This document shows positions 1 through 12,869 of a stretch of 64,000 bases of DNA, piece by piece (positions within the stretch are counted from its first letter, which is position 1; each line of letters opens with the position of its first letter). The notes under the pieces are model-generated. The model saw only the letters and a list, made by a program, of their open reading frames with translations. It searched no databases and was not told the origin of the DNA. The position numbers and the translations under genes are program-made. Source of the stretch: Cymbidium sinense (Eukaryota > Streptophyta > Magnoliopsida > Asparagales > Orchidaceae); the NCBI GenBank assembly GCA_021442155.1, contig CM038216.1:87888945-87952944 (forward strand), in the 5' to 3' direction.

Positions 1-740
1 GCTACGAATTCACCTCTTGAGAGAGACTTGGAATCATCTAATTTTGAGGGTCCCATAGGAGAAACTATAGGTGGGCCTGATGAGCAGGTAGAACCTTCCA
101 TTACCATGCCACAAGAGATCACTGAAGTCAACCTCCGTAGTGGCAAGGTTCTACTTCCTAAGGCAGCACCACAAGATAGAGGATCGAGAAGCCCCTCCAT
201 AGGATGATCCACCCTTAGATATGCTTGTGGAGGATTAGCCCAAGGTGGACTACAAAGTCCTCTCTCATCTAAAAAAGTTGCCATCTAAGCTAAACATATA
301 CGATGCCCTTGTCTTATCCAAAGAGATAAGGGAATCATTAATCAAGGCTCTTCTTGATCTTGAATTTAGCTCAACCAATGCTATTGGTGAGGAATATTAC
401 ACAAAAGAAGCCCGTGAGATCACTTTCATATGAAGACCTTATTTTGGAGGATTTTAAGCACAAGCCCCTCTACATCTCTTGACATGGGAAGATCATGCCG
501 AAGTTTCATTGATCCGTGCATTGATGAACATTATGGTCTAAAGACTGCCTATTATGGATCACATCTCCACACCAGGAGATTGGATGATGTTGAGAGATTC
601 AATGAACAAGGTGGGCTTTAGGTTCTATAGTGTTACCCTTGAGATATGTATCAAGATGAAGCAAAGTTTTACATTGATTGATTCTACCACTTTGCTTAGT
701 AGCCCTTGGATACATTGAAATAAGATAATTCAATCCTCCC
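1..740 (+). pseudogene. Element A gag end and aspartic protease remnant
   Basis: The first 200 bases translate to a gag-end segment containing EVNLRSGKVL, a motif found near the gag/protease boundary of plant gypsy elements. From 245 a frame reads HLKKLPSKLNIYDALVLSKE, resembling the stretch just before protease in Tat polyproteins. From about 420 the frame moves through KPLYISCHGKIMPKF, the region where the protease active site should sit, but I cannot find an intact D-T/S-G triad. At 616-720 a frame resembles the later part of protease (LLSSPWIH). Stops at 206, 431 and elsewhere break it. The frame is lost and the active site appears to have decayed. Confidence 0.65.
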
Positions 741-884
741 TCCTTTAGTGCATCAAGTTAAGAAAGGATGGGATTGAATGCCATGTCAATGGAGATGAAA
801 AGCCATTTTCGCTAGAAAGGTTGAGATTTATGAGATGCACCTACTATCTTCCTCAAAATACCATTTCATGGATAAAACTCAAAT

Positions 885-985
885 TTAAAAGAAAAATAAA
901 ATGAAAAAAATGAAAAGGCAAAAGAAAAAGAAAAGAAAAATGAAAATCCAACTGGACAAGATAGAGGAATTGAAGAAAAAGTAGA
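885..985 (+). repeat. Purine-rich lysine-coding linker of element A
   Basis: This is an A/G-rich tract that encodes mostly Lys, Glu and Met in the polyprotein frame. Equivalent tracts occur at the same place, between protease and RT, in elements C (24,690-24,770) and D (53,640-53,750, opposite strand). The position is therefore a family trait rather than random sequence. It probably varies by slippage. Confidence 0.6.
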
Positions 986-1583
986 TCTAGCATTCCACCC
1001 AGTTCATTCCATCATATGGACATGTGGGTAGGATGACTCAACCTCCACCAGAGGCATAGGTGGAAGACCCCGATCATCACCAATAGGGTCATGTTCCAAT
1101 TCATAAGAGTTCCTACTATTCACATAGATGGAATCTAGCTCAAAGGATGAGTCTAATGTGATTAGTATACTAGCCAACCCTCTCGGGGTTCCATTGGAGG
1201 TGACTTTCAATCTGTGCGACAAAGAGGGCTCAGAAAAGCAAAGTATTTGGATTAAGTTTATGTGAGAATATTATTCAAGATAGTTGGGAACCTTAGATCT
1301 AACCTCACTTTCATCTCAAAATTTGAAGGTTTAGGTTAAGGAAGCCCTAAGTCTTCCAAAGGATATGAAATCAAGAGATTCTTTTTGGGATCATCCTCAA
1401 GTCTTGAAGTTGATGTAAAACTTGAGGAGAATTCATTTAGAATTAATGGAATTAGTTGACTTTTACTCACATTTTGTTCATAATCTAAAGGTTTAGTTCT
1501 CACACATGGTGGCATAGGTCGATTTGAAAAGCTAGAACAATACGTGAAGGGAAGCACAAAAAGGGTGGACTAGATTCTTACCG

Positions 1584-2815
1584 GTGTCCAATGATGATGA
1601 AGATTCCGCTTCTATTATCAATCATTTGGTGTCTGATAGATTCTTTTCACACAACACCAACTCTCATGACAACGTGTGTTTAGAAACCTTAGATGATCCA
1701 GATGATCTCCAAATTAAAGATGCACCACTAGAATTTGAAGTGAAGATTCATTCAATAATTGACAAGCTTAAAGAAATCAACCTCAGGACTGAAGAAAATC
1801 CACGCCTAATGTACATCAGTTCATTGCTGAATGAAGAAGAATCCAATGACTTAGTTAAGCTATTGAATGAGTTTAAAGACTGTTTCGCATGGAGTTATGA
1901 AGAGATGCCCAAATTATCTCCTGACATAGCAGTCAACATGCTAGTAATAGATCCTAATGCTACTCCTATCAAGCAAGCTCCAAGACACATGCCATTAGAA
2001 ATCGAACAACAGATCATTTTTGAAGTTAAGAAATTGATCAATGCTGGCCTCATCAGGGAATAAAAATATCCTACTTGGTTAGCCAGTGTCATCCCAATTA
2101 AGACAAAGAATGGCCAAATTTTCATATGCATCAATTTCAGACACTTAAACAAGGCATGTCCTAAGGATGAGTTTCCTCTTCCTATACCAGAATTAATGGT
2201 GGACATCGCCTCATCTTATGCAATTTTCTCTTTCATGGATGGGTCATCTAACTAAAACCAAATTAAATATATCCTAAAGATGAAAGAAACACTGCTTTTT
2301 TGAACCATGCGAATCTATTATATGTTTTGTCTTAAAATCTTTGGTCTTTACATACAGCGATTCCATGACTTAGATCTTTAACAAACTCATCCACCATCTA
2401 GTTGAGTGCTACGTTGATGATCTAGTTGTCAAGAGCAGAGAAAACGAAGACCATCTCTTTGACTTGAGAGTAGTTTTCAAACAGTTAAGAAAATATAACC
2501 TTAAAATGAATCCCCTGAAGTGTGCATTCGGAGTAGCTTTGGGGAAATTCTTTGGATTTATTGTCTGACATCAAGGAATAGAAATAGATCCAGAAAAGAT
2601 TAAAGCTATCTTAGAAATTCCACCTCCTAAGAGTTTAACTTAACTCAGATACTTAACTTAACTCAGATCCTTCTGAGGATGGGTGGCATATCTAACATGC
2701 TTTATTTCCAACTAATCAGGGAGATGCAAACCATTCTAAGCACTTGTCAAAAAGGATGCCAATTTCAAGTGGGATGATAAGTGCCAGCATGTTTTTAAAG
2801 ACATAAGAAATATTT
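1584..2815 (+). pseudogene. Element A reverse transcriptase, disrupted
   Basis: An open stretch at 1,584-2,063 (159 codons) holds the lead-in to RT, including FAWSYEEMP and the later KQAPRHMPLEIEQQ. After the TAA at 2,061 the same frame continues with a lysine codon, then YPTWLASVIP, NFRHLNKACPKDEFPLP and SFMDGSS, the RT motif-A region. The polymerase box YVDD is intact at 2,410-2,421, and further on come GIEIDPEKIKAI and FKWDDKCQH (thumb/connection). Several stops and a small duplication near 2,640-2,665 disable it. At about 2,815 the sequence jumps directly to integrase-end sequence, so RNase H and the integrase core are deleted. Upstream, about 1,000-1,580, is degenerate linker with no recognisable domain. 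Confidence 0.8.
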
Positions 2816-3065
2816 GGTGAAGCTAGTCCTATGGAGACCAATTGTTGACAAGCTAGTCTGCTCTAGGTCTTTTCGAGTAAGAGAACTTGTGTTAGTCCTA
2901 TGGAGACCAATTGTTGCCCATCGAAAGATGAGAGGCAAGTTTAAACCCACTTGGGAAGGCCCCTATGTCATATAGAAGGCCTACCAAGGAGGATCTTATC
3001 AGCTCATTGATTGTAAATGGGAACACTTGATGCTTCCAATTAATGGGCTCTATCTAAAGAAATAA
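2816..3065 (+). pseudogene. Element A integrase C-terminal remnant
   Basis: The frame reads REL, then LVLWRPIVAHRKMRGKF, PTWEGPYVI, stop, KAYQGGSYQLI and LMLPINGLYLKK. This matches the end of the Tat-type integrase found complete in element C (28,780-28,960). The tetranucleotide-scale duplication of TAGTCCTATGGAGACCAATT around 2,826 and 2,893 marks the deletion scar. Only the C-terminal domain that binds DNA nonspecifically in this family is represented. The catalytic core is missing. Confidence 0.75.
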
Positions 3066-3189
3066 TACCAATGAAATAAATCATGTTTGAAAATAATTCT
3101 ATCAATCAACAAAAATCTAATTTCATTTCATCAAAATCTTCTCTTCTTTCAAACCATTGTTTGCTTGTCTTGCGAATCCACCGTGATGT

Positions 3190-5275
3190 GTTTAGGGTAC
3201 GTATAAGAGTCCCCTAGTGGCATCCTATCCCTCTTTCACAACACAAACACAATCTCCTGGCTCTATTAGAATAGGTGTAAGAGAACACAAGAGGCATCCT
3301 ATTTTGATTAGCACAACTAAGTTAGGTGTGAGAGAACCCAAGCGGCATCCTTTCATAGTGGGAATTCCCGGTTTCCATCTGTGGCACTGTCCCATCAAAA
3401 TCCCCAAACATGTTTAAGGTAGGTGTAAGAGTCCCATAGAGGCATCCTTTTCCCTTTTAGCACATGCACAAAAATAATCACAAATATTTCGTCTCAAACT
3501 ATTTTGATGTGGGAGCAAGCCCTCTTATGACAAGCACTCATTAGATGCTCTTCCAGTGCATGCTACCATGTAACCCCAGTGGTCACTTATTTAGAGGATG
3601 TGAGTCCCCGGGCTTTCTTCCTAGATTGATTATTGCAAATCAATGGTCACCTTAGGTTGGTTGATGTTCGCTATGCTGACAGCGACTCACCTGGTGAGTA
3701 CACCACTCTTGGTAGACGTGAGTCCCCGAGCTTTCTCCTTGAGTTGGATACCAAATATTATAGGATATATGACTAGCCATGTCATCTTTTCTAGGGTGTT
3801 GGATTAAGCCCTTAGCGACCCCTCTCCCTATGGGCTTTCTATTTGGATCACGTCCTTTGAGACCCCATTTAGACATTACTCGGGTTACTCTTGGGTTGGA
3901 CAGTACCCCTTTCCAAGTAGCCACCCCTGTGGTTGGAGAATTTGTTCAACGGATCTTGGATTCTCCCCTAGTTGAATGAGATAGGTCTAGGCTAATATAA
4001 GCTCCTTCTCAGTTTGATCCCTCACAAACTAATAGGGTCCATGATAAAATAACTAAAGAAAATAAACAAATTAATTTGCTTATGGATTAGGAATTCTAGC
4101 CCAAATGGGCCCCTTTTCCCAAGCAGGCATCCTATCTTTAGGGTAGTGTCAGCAAAACTCCCTATAAGAATTGCCTGACTACCTGAGTTGAGATAAGTCC
4201 CGGGTTGGCACTCTCTCCATAATCGCTCTTAGGTTGGGTTCAATCTATTTTGTTAAAAGTAGGTTACCTCGACAGTCATTCTGCTTTGGAAGATGTAAGA
4301 CTATGATGCATTCTTTCTAGCATGATTATCGCAAATTGATGGGTAACCTTAGGTCAGGTTTGATTTGTTGTCTGAAGCAACCGATTACCCTAGTGGTCTT
4401 TTGTAGTGAAAGATGTGAGTCCTCGAGCATTCTACCCTTTAATTGATCATCATAAACTGAAAGGCAATCCTTTGGTTAGATAGTACTCCCATCGATGACT
4501 CTCTTCAGTTCAGTAAATCTGAGATAAGTCTAGGCTGATATAAGCTCCTTCTCATTATGATCTATCACAAACCAACGGAATCCATAAAAACAAATCTAAA
4601 AATGAAATTAATCTTTAATATCTTTGAGTTGATCTAAGTCCCCCAATAGCATCACTCAATAGTTAGCCATAGGTTGGGTTCAATCTGTTGCCTCACCAAT
4701 AGATTACCCCAGTAACTAGTCCCAACTTTGGAGGATGTAAGTCTACTACACTTTCATCCTAATATAGAAATCTGAATTAGGTCTAGGCCTCCATGGCTCC
4801 TACTTAGTGCAGTCTATATGTTTAGTAGACTACCCCTTTGGATTGGTAAATCTGAATTAGGTCTAGGCCTCCATGGCTCCTCCCAGTGCGGTCTATGCAA
4901 AATACAGGTCCATCTCAAAATCCAAATCTAGAAATTGAAACTAATTCAATCTTCATCCCGGTGAGACTTAATTAAATAAATCAAATTTCTCCCGGAAACT
5001 CAAATCAAATCAAACCTCTCATCCCTTGTGGATGACTTGAACTCTTCCTTAGAAGGTTCACATACTCTATCCCTAATGGATCCCTCCTTCCCTCTCTTAT
5101 GTCCTTGACATAAGTAGAGCCATATTGCACTAAGTTCTGGATTCCTTCTACACCTCAAGTTAGGAGTAGATTGTCTCTATTAGTTCTTGTGATCATTTGG
5201 TATTGTTGATTGTTTCAGTCAACACCAATACGTACGGTGTTCCTTGATAGTCACACCACACCTATGGGGGCCCTT
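3190..5275 (+). repeat. 3' untranslated region of element A with degenerate tandem subrepeats
   Basis: This noncoding stretch lies between integrase and LTR. It begins with GATGTGTTTAGGGTA, shared by elements C (29,058) and D (49,795, reverse strand). It contains repeated modules built on GAGGATGTGAGTCC, ACCTTAGGTYRGGTT and GTCTAGGCYNNNATGGCTCC at about 3,590, 3,715, 4,290, 4,400, 4,730, 4,785 and 4,860. The same modules appear on the other strand at 47,990-49,700 beside element D. Tat/Ogre elements are known to carry variable tandem repeats at this position. The open frames here show no protein similarity I recognise. Confidence 0.7.
5199..5231 (+). other. Hairpin just before the LTR of element A
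   Basis: GGTATTGTTGATTG and CAGTCAACACCAATAC form an imperfect inverted repeat separated by three T residues. It lies about 45 bases before the LTR start, near the place where a polypurine tract is expected. A short purine-rich run (ATGGGGG) follows at about 5,263. A role is not known. Confidence 0.4.
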
Positions 5276-8200
5276 TGTTGACCTCATTTTTAGGATGAGC
5301 TCTCAACCCCTCTATCTTAGACATAGGACCTCTATTAGATTTGAAGGGATCCTTAGTCTTAAGACACATCTAGTCATTAGGTGGACACTCAACCTAACCC
5401 TAGACACTTAGAAAGAGTTGCTCATAGGAATAGGTCATGCCTAGAAAAATTTGTCACCCTACATGGCTTGAGCATTCCTAACTTCCTTCCTTGAAGTCAA
5501 ACTCCAAATCAAATCAACATCAAACCTAAACCAATTCTAGCCTAATTGATTTTCTCCAAACTCAAATCAATGCCACATGATTGAAACCCATGATTGAAAT
5601 CCAAAGTTGAAATTCCAAATTTCAAATACTTCCTAAGTCCTTAATTCCCTCTTGATGGCTTAGCCTAAATCATCTTCAAATCAATTCAAAGGAATAAAAA
5701 TTTCTCACAACTCATTTATATTCTCATTTATATTCACATATATAAATAAAATATAAATTCAAATCAATTAAATAAAAATCCAAAATCCAAATTCTAAATT
5801 CCAAATCTTGCCTAAGTCTTTGGATTTCCTTTCATGGACTTAGCCTAAATCAAATCTAAATCAATTCAAATTCATAAAATTTTCTCATAACTCATTAATA
5901 TTCTCATTTGTATTCACATATATAAATGAAATATAAATTCAAATCAATTAGAAAAAAATCTAAAATTCAATTTAAATCAGAAATCTTCTAAGTCACTTTG
6001 ATTTTCTCTTAAGGACTTAGCCTAGTTCATGTACAAATCACTTCAAACTCATGAAATTTTCTCATAACCCATTTATATTCTCATTTATATTCACATATAT
6101 AAATGAAATATAAATTCAAACAACCAAAACCAACTCCAAAAATCAAACCTAAGCCTTTCAAATCAAAATCTTGAACTTAGCCAAATCAATTTCAAATCAA
6201 GCCAAACCCTTGATTTTCCTTCATGATTCAATCAATCCTACAATCATGAATACAAATATAAATAAAAACTTCAATAACTTAACCAAAACTCAATTCAAAA
6301 ATTAGAACCAAGTCAAACTCATATTCACCCCTTTGAACTTGAAATTGTCAAATGAATCAAAACCCATTTGACTTCAAACCACTTGCAAATGGATTTATAT
6401 TTCAATCATAAGTCCATATGTGAGTTCAATCAAACTCAAATCATGCTTTGACTAAGCCATTTGACCCATTTAGGCTCACTTGACCCAAAGTGACCTAAAG
6501 TACCCTTATGAGCCAAATTCTAGTTCTAACCAAATTGGATTGAACTAAGCCCACCTAAACCTCTCATCATGATCAACAATCATCATGAGATGATCAATCA
6601 CTCAAACTGGGTCAAACAAAGTCAAACTTAAGAGTTGACCAAGTCAACACTTAGCCAAAATGAAACCCAACATAGCCAAAATCCACCATAGGCCAAATTG
6701 ATTAAAACAAATGATCTAAGTTCATTCATGATCAATGTTTGAACTTTACCAAGCCAATATTTGAGCCTAACCTAGCCCAATTGGCCACTTGACACAAGTT
6801 GACCCAACTTGATCTAAAAAGTCAAAATATGTCAGAACTTGATCTATGCCAAATTAATTGAAACCAATGGGTCAAGTTCATTCCAAAATGATTGTTGAAC
6901 TTAACCAAGGCTCTAATTGGCTAACTAGATCCAACCTAGCCCAATTTACGATGAACCCAACTTGACCTAAAGGGTCAAGTTAAGCCAAATTCAAACTTAA
7001 CCAAAATTGATTGCAAACAAAGATACCGATCTCTTTTATATGACCAACCAAAGCTAAATCTACCCATGACCTAGCTCAAATAGGTCAAATGGGTCAAATT
7101 GGTCAACTTGACCCATTTGACCTAAATGAAATCATATGAACCAAATTCAAACCTAAACCAAATTGAATCAAACCAAAGCCACCAAAACATTTCAAATGGT
7201 CATATGAACTTGACCCAACCCTTAGTTTGACCTAATTTGACCAACTGGTCAACTTGACCCAAGTTGACCCATTTTGACCTAAATGGGTCAACATGAGCCA
7301 AATCACATCAAACCAACTCCAAATCCAAAGAAACTTGGTCAAACTTATTTTCTCATCATACCAAACATGCCCAAACTGAAATCATGGTCAAATGATAATT
7401 TTAACCTAAGGCCATTGGGTAAATTTTGGCCAAATCAAATTGAAAATTGGTCAAATCCTCTCCATAACCACTTAACACTCTCTTAGTGGATCAAGTGAAC
7501 ACTACAGAGTGTGGTGCACTCAAACCAATGGGTTTGGGCCAGCCCAAGTTATCCCAATGGCTAAACCGACCAATCCCATTGAAATGACCACTTGGAAATC
7601 CGCCTTACACTCAATTCATGCACATGACAACCTCACCCACTCCTTCTCTGGCCAAAATCAAACCACTTACAATTCAGAATAGCCTAACCAACTCATTACA
7701 TGAGGTGTATTGATCAAAAATGGCATAATCCTTCTCGACCATCTGATTTCTCAAGTGGTTGATATACTCCCCCTAATTCAATTGAATCTTTAATCTCCTT
7801 CAGTCGATTGAAGCATAGGAACTTAGGGCAAGCCTTAGAGAGTCTTCCCAAGCTTCTCTAGGGAGAATTTGAAACTTGATTTTCTCAATTTTCATCACTT
7901 GAAAATAGGGGAGCTCAACTAAAATTTGAATTTAATCCACACTCAACATCAACCCAATTCCTTCTCCAAGCTCCATCAAAGGACCAAGTCAAACTTTCCC
8001 AAGCTCTTTCCCAAGCTCCAAAGGCAAGGTTGGATCCAATTCGATCAAGGCTGAGTTCAAGGCAAGGAGGACTTGACCCATAGAAGTATCCACTCAATTT
8101 CAAAGCCTCCAAACTTCAACAAAGCTTCATCTTAACTAGATGAAGCTTCTTCAAGGGAAACAAGTGATAGTGATCACCTCTGGCGAGGTATGCCATTTTT

Positions 8201-11200
8201 TTGAGCTTAAGTTCAATGTATGTTGGTCCTTCATGAAGTGAATTTCAATCCTAGGTTGATCTAGCCATTTGATGTTCTTTTACTCATACTTACATGGTGT
8301 GGGTTGATTTTCATTCCAATCTGAGCTCAATCGAGGTTGAATCATTGCCTCAAACATGGATGGTCTCCATGATTCACAGAGGATTATAGGGATGAATCTC
8401 TAGCCATCTGTCCATGCATTTTGGATGGACGACTGAGATTAAAATGTGTAGCATCCATAATTTATTCCCTTAGATCCATGACTTTAATCTCATCCATCCG
8501 ATCCTTGATTGGACGGTTGAGGGCAAAGCGTGCAGTGCCGCCACCATGCTACATTATGATGTGATGGGTTAAGTACCCAATCTCATCGTGCCACATGTAA
8601 AGCACATGTCGCGTTAGTGGAACACATGGTGTCGACGGGATTAATAATATAATTATGGATTATTTAATTTATAATTAATAACCAAATCCTCCTAAATTCA
8701 TATCTAAGTGTACAAAAAATCAAAAAAAGATAAAATAAATTGCATATGAAAGATAATTGAATATAAACTATTTTAAAATTAATTTTAATTGATTATAGAT
8801 AGTTATTTTCTTTGAATTTGGATTTCATTGGGAATTTTAATTTGCTAATTACCCTTTAATTACTCCTCTAATTAATCCCAAACTTTTTGTGCTTAATTAG
8901 TGGGATGGCTCCTTCCTCTCATAATATTTTTGGGATTTATTGTTGGCTTAATTAAGGGAATTGCTAGTTCATTCCTTAATCAATCCCTCAACATAATTAG
9001 GCTTAATTAAGGGCACAATTAGTGGTTTAACCCTCTGATTAAGTCAATTAAGTTTTGATTGAGTAAGTATAAGGTTTAGGGAATAATTTTGGGATGCTTT
9101 CCTTGAGATATTCCTAAACCCCTTTTTCTCCCTTAATTCATCCTTAATTAAGGGTTAATTCGCTAATTACCCCTTAATTAATTTCATAAAATTATAAAAC
9201 CTTTCAGAACTTGATTAATCTATCTTGGATAGATGCTTAGGTTTTCAAGAGCCTAAGTAAATTAAGGAAATCAAAGCTCAACTCACATGTGTGAGGGGAT
9301 GTTATGAAATTACTTAAGTTAAAAACCCTTAGTTTAATTAATCATTAACCATGAGCCAAATTACATTAGGCCCTTTTCTTCTGAGGTGCATTGAAAATTT
9401 AAATTTCTTGTGAGACTTTATGTCATCTAATTGGCTCATAATCATTTAATTAGTTATGCTAAGGTGGTATAGGTAAGGGGTAATTAATATGCTTAATTCA
9501 TACTAAACTAAAATAACCAACATAAATGGGTTAGGAATAGCAAACACACCTCACACTTCTCAAATTAAATCAATCTCAAAACAAATCCAAACCTTCTTTA
9601 AAAATAATTTGATTTACTTTAAGCTTTCTTAATTCATAAGATTGTCTTTAGGAATTAATTAGGGTGGATGTGTTTATATGCTTTCATCATTTTTGTTCCT
9701 TACCAACATGATAAATTTGTATTTCATATGAATTTCATGCATTCATTCTTTTCAAAAATAAAAAATGAAAGTGAAATGTTTCTTTTATGTCAAATTACAT
9801 GTTTTGGCCAAAAATAGAAATATGAGTGGGTATTATTACTATTAAATCCAAATTATTTTCAAAATATGTGAATCAATTACCAAAACTGAAAGTGTGTTAC
9901 TTATATTTTATTTATAAGCTTCTATGTGAGTAAATAGTGAAGTTTTCCTTCTCCCCTCTTTTAGTATAGTTTTGAATAGGATTTGGTAAAGTTTTTAGTT
10001 TATTAGAAAATAACCAAACACTTTCCTAATTCCATTTCTTATTTATTCCTATGCTATTACTTTAGAAGGATATCTACACTTGTACATATAAATTGCATAA
10101 ACAAAACAAATAATCAAGTACAAACTTTTCCTTTTTTTTTCCATTTATTTCTTTGGTACATATGCTTGTATTTAAGGAAAGTGGTATATTAGTCTGGACA
10201 ACCCCGGGATTGTGAGGCTTTAAGTAGCCCTAAGTAGGTCTTGTACCTTACACCCCTGGTTAACAATGGCATCGTACTCACATATGTCTTTCATAAATTC
10301 ATGTGTCCCTATGAAAATTGGATAAGAAACTCCTTTTCTACTTAATGAAAATCATGCATCATGAGTATTCAAATTTTCTTAAGTAAACCACTTAGCATTC
10401 ATCATAAAATGTGCCAAACATTCTCATTTGTATGTATAGATATGGATGCATCCATATGCATGGGAAAATGCATTATGTGTTATGAAGTTCACTTTATGAA
10501 TTTAGTTCACTTTCTTTTTTTGAATAAGTTTGTTTAGAATTGATCTAAACTTAGGATTAATTAAAATACATAATAAAACATTCACTAAATAAAACTAAAT
10601 GTTAATCCACTTTAGAAATTACATAAGGTAGTGAAGGAAAGAGAAGTTCTCTTCACTTTTCCCTCTCTTTAAAACATAGTAATTTATTGTAGGATTTATT
10701 TAAACCAAACCAAAAATACAAAATAAAATCAACCCAAATCAACAAAAAACTGAAATGAAACCACCCTTCTAAGTTGAACATCTTCATGCTTAAAGAAATC
10801 CAAACCTTAAAATCATAGCTAAGCATACCACACAAACCTTCTTAAGAATATACATTAGACTAAGTTACCACTTCTAGCTTTAGGTTAGGGTTGTGCATGG
10901 ATTGATGTTTGCTTTTATTTTAAAATATATGTTTTAGTTTGGATGTTAGAGTGAATATGCGTAGAATGAGTGGTAGGACAGTTTAATCTAATTATTATTT
11001 TCTACAGGGGATTGTGCTTAAGGGGCACTGTAATAAAAATATAACTACTTTTGTTGTGCAGGTGCTTATACCCCTAAGCATAATCCAATTGGCTAGGTGG
11101 ACTTGGTTACCCATGTATGTGATGCTAAGTCCAATATACATGCTTGGGATTTGTATGGTTTGCTTAGCTAATCTTTATTTTGCAAGTGTTAGTTAGATTT

Positions 11201-12859
11201 GCTTTTCCTTTTCATGTATTTTTATAATTAGAATTTTGGAATGTTTGTTATGAGGGTTTAGGATGAGCATTGGTTATAAAATCTCATCTTATGCACCATG
11301 TGAATCCTTTGGAGCAACCGCCTTCTAACCATCCAAAAGAAGGAACTAAAGAAGAAAGAAGAAAAGAAGAAGAAAGAAGAATGAAGAAATGAAGCTTGAA
11401 GACCCCATATAACTTTGTAATTCATTTGTAATCTAGGTTAGAGCTGATACCCAATTTGTTTTGATGCGGTAGTGTCAGAAGCCTCTTATTCTTTCTTAAC
11501 TTTTAGATTGATTGATGATTTGTTTAGTTTGTGCATTAATATGGCATCCTTTTCTTTGTTTCTTCCTTGCTTGATGTATGGCTTGGATGTGGATTAGGCT
11601 CTTAGGGAAAAATAAATCTTCTACCAAATTAAAACTTCAAAAATTAAAATAAAGAGCTCATAACCTCACCTAAAAGTTTATGCTAAAAATCAAGTTAAAA
11701 GATCTAGCAGCCCCTTAGTTGGATGAGTATTTATTTTATAACATCATGCACAAATGCATCTTATTTTCACTCTTGATTGGAGGGCATCCACCTTTGCTAG
11801 AGAAACTTGGCTTGACCTTTGAGAGCCATGGTAGAAACACACCTCTTCCTTTCTCACTGATTTTGGCCAATAATCTTACTTCTCATGCATTAGGCATATG
11901 AATCCTATAAGCCTGACTCAAATGATTGTCCAAAAATGAAAATAACATGTAATATGATTTGCATTAGATTTAGGTCATTGGAAGCATGCCCTTTCATGAT
12001 CCAGTCTCTTTAGGGAGTGAGTTTAAGGACTTAGCCTCTTTCTAAATAAATAATAGCTTAGCTATCTTGTATAACGCATATGACTTGCCTACATAAATTT
12101 AAATTCATAGGAGGAGTTAGTTGGCAGCCACCCCTTGGCGATTATAAGTCCAAGTAGTCGGGTGGTTTGTCCTCTCTTATGTAATTAAACCAAATATGCA
12201 TTATAGCCTTAGATTTAGGTCATGCTTTTGGCCCTCTCCAAAGCTCCTTAGATTTAGGATCTGAGATTACTTCTCCTACTATGGGCCATAATCATAAATC
12301 CTCACCTCTTAAGAATTTCTATAATCTTGTATTTTGGAATTACAAGCCCTAAACTTCTAATAAAAAGTCAACTATAAAGCCTAACCATAGGATAGTTTGA
12401 GATGCTCACTAGGTTTCCTAGCATCATGGGCATCTCTTATTTATCTTCATTTGGCTTCGATAACAACTCCCTCTCTTTGATCAATCTCATTTGATCTTAC
12501 AAAATAAACTAATCGATTGATAGTTCTACCTATTAAAATCTTTGGAGACAATGATCATTTACCTTAATCAAGTGTATTCCTAAGGGATCTCATTCCTTAA
12601 GATGTAATTAACTATGAGGGTTTGCCCCTGTATGGAACTTAATGAACCCGATTTAAAATAAACCCTACTTTACTTTTCCATGTAAAGTAGGGGAAGAATC
12701 TCTAGTACATACAAAGACCTATAGTCCTTAAGAGTCCTTATTCAAGTGATTAGGTCCTTTATAGGCCAGTGACTTCTATCTTTTGAGATAGAACACCTCT
12801 CCTCAATGTCATACTTGATCACCCTAATAAGAATATCTGTGGATCTACATGGTGTCCCA
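5276..12859 (+). mobile_element. Long LTR of element A
   Basis: The start is set by TGTTGACCTCATTTTTAGGA. The same kind of start is seen at 24,396 on the - strand (TGTTATCCTCACTTTTGG) and at 54,040 on the + strand (TGTTGATCTTACTTTTGG). Colinear similarity to the - strand of 24,396-16,565 can be followed through many anchors: 8,640-9,000 with 20,340-20,000, 10,800-10,890 with 18,660-18,570, 11,060-11,130 with 18,420-18,360, and 12,540-12,859 with 16,880-16,565. Similarity stops after GGTGTCCC at 12,859. The first third is full of TTGACC words, the rest is AT-rich. The few short open frames inside show no recognisable domain and I treat them as noncoding. Confidence 0.65.
7081..7292. promoter_or_regulatory. 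Dense TTGACC/GGTCAA cluster (W-box-like words) in the LTR
   Basis: Direct counting gives eight TTGACC and five GGTCAA in 212 bases. TTGAC(C/T) is the core bound by plant WRKY factors. Similar density continues upstream to about 6,450 and recurs in the LTR copies near 22,680-23,420 and 54,880-55,800. It could be a stress-response enhancer of the LTR, or simply a degenerate short tandem repeat that happens to contain the core. Confidence 0.3.
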
Positions 12860-12869
12860 ACTAAAGGCG

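Larger units (their letters stand above)
1..5275 (+). mobile_element. Element A: internal region of a decayed Ty3/gypsy (Tat-type) retrotransposon
   Basis: This is the internal part of an LTR retrotransposon read on the + strand. In order it has a gag end, protease-like sequence, a lysine-rich linker, RT, an abrupt deletion to the integrase C-terminus, and a repeat-bearing 3' untranslated region that runs into an LTR at 5,276. The RT signature FAWSYEEMP and the integrase-end signature PTWEGPY are typical of plant Tat-type gypsy elements. Many in-frame stops and frameshifts show it cannot make protein. Its 5' half lies outside the window. It is the only element here whose internal region and LTR are in the natural same-strand order. 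Assignment to Tat rests on remembered family motifs, not on a search. Confidence 0.85.
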
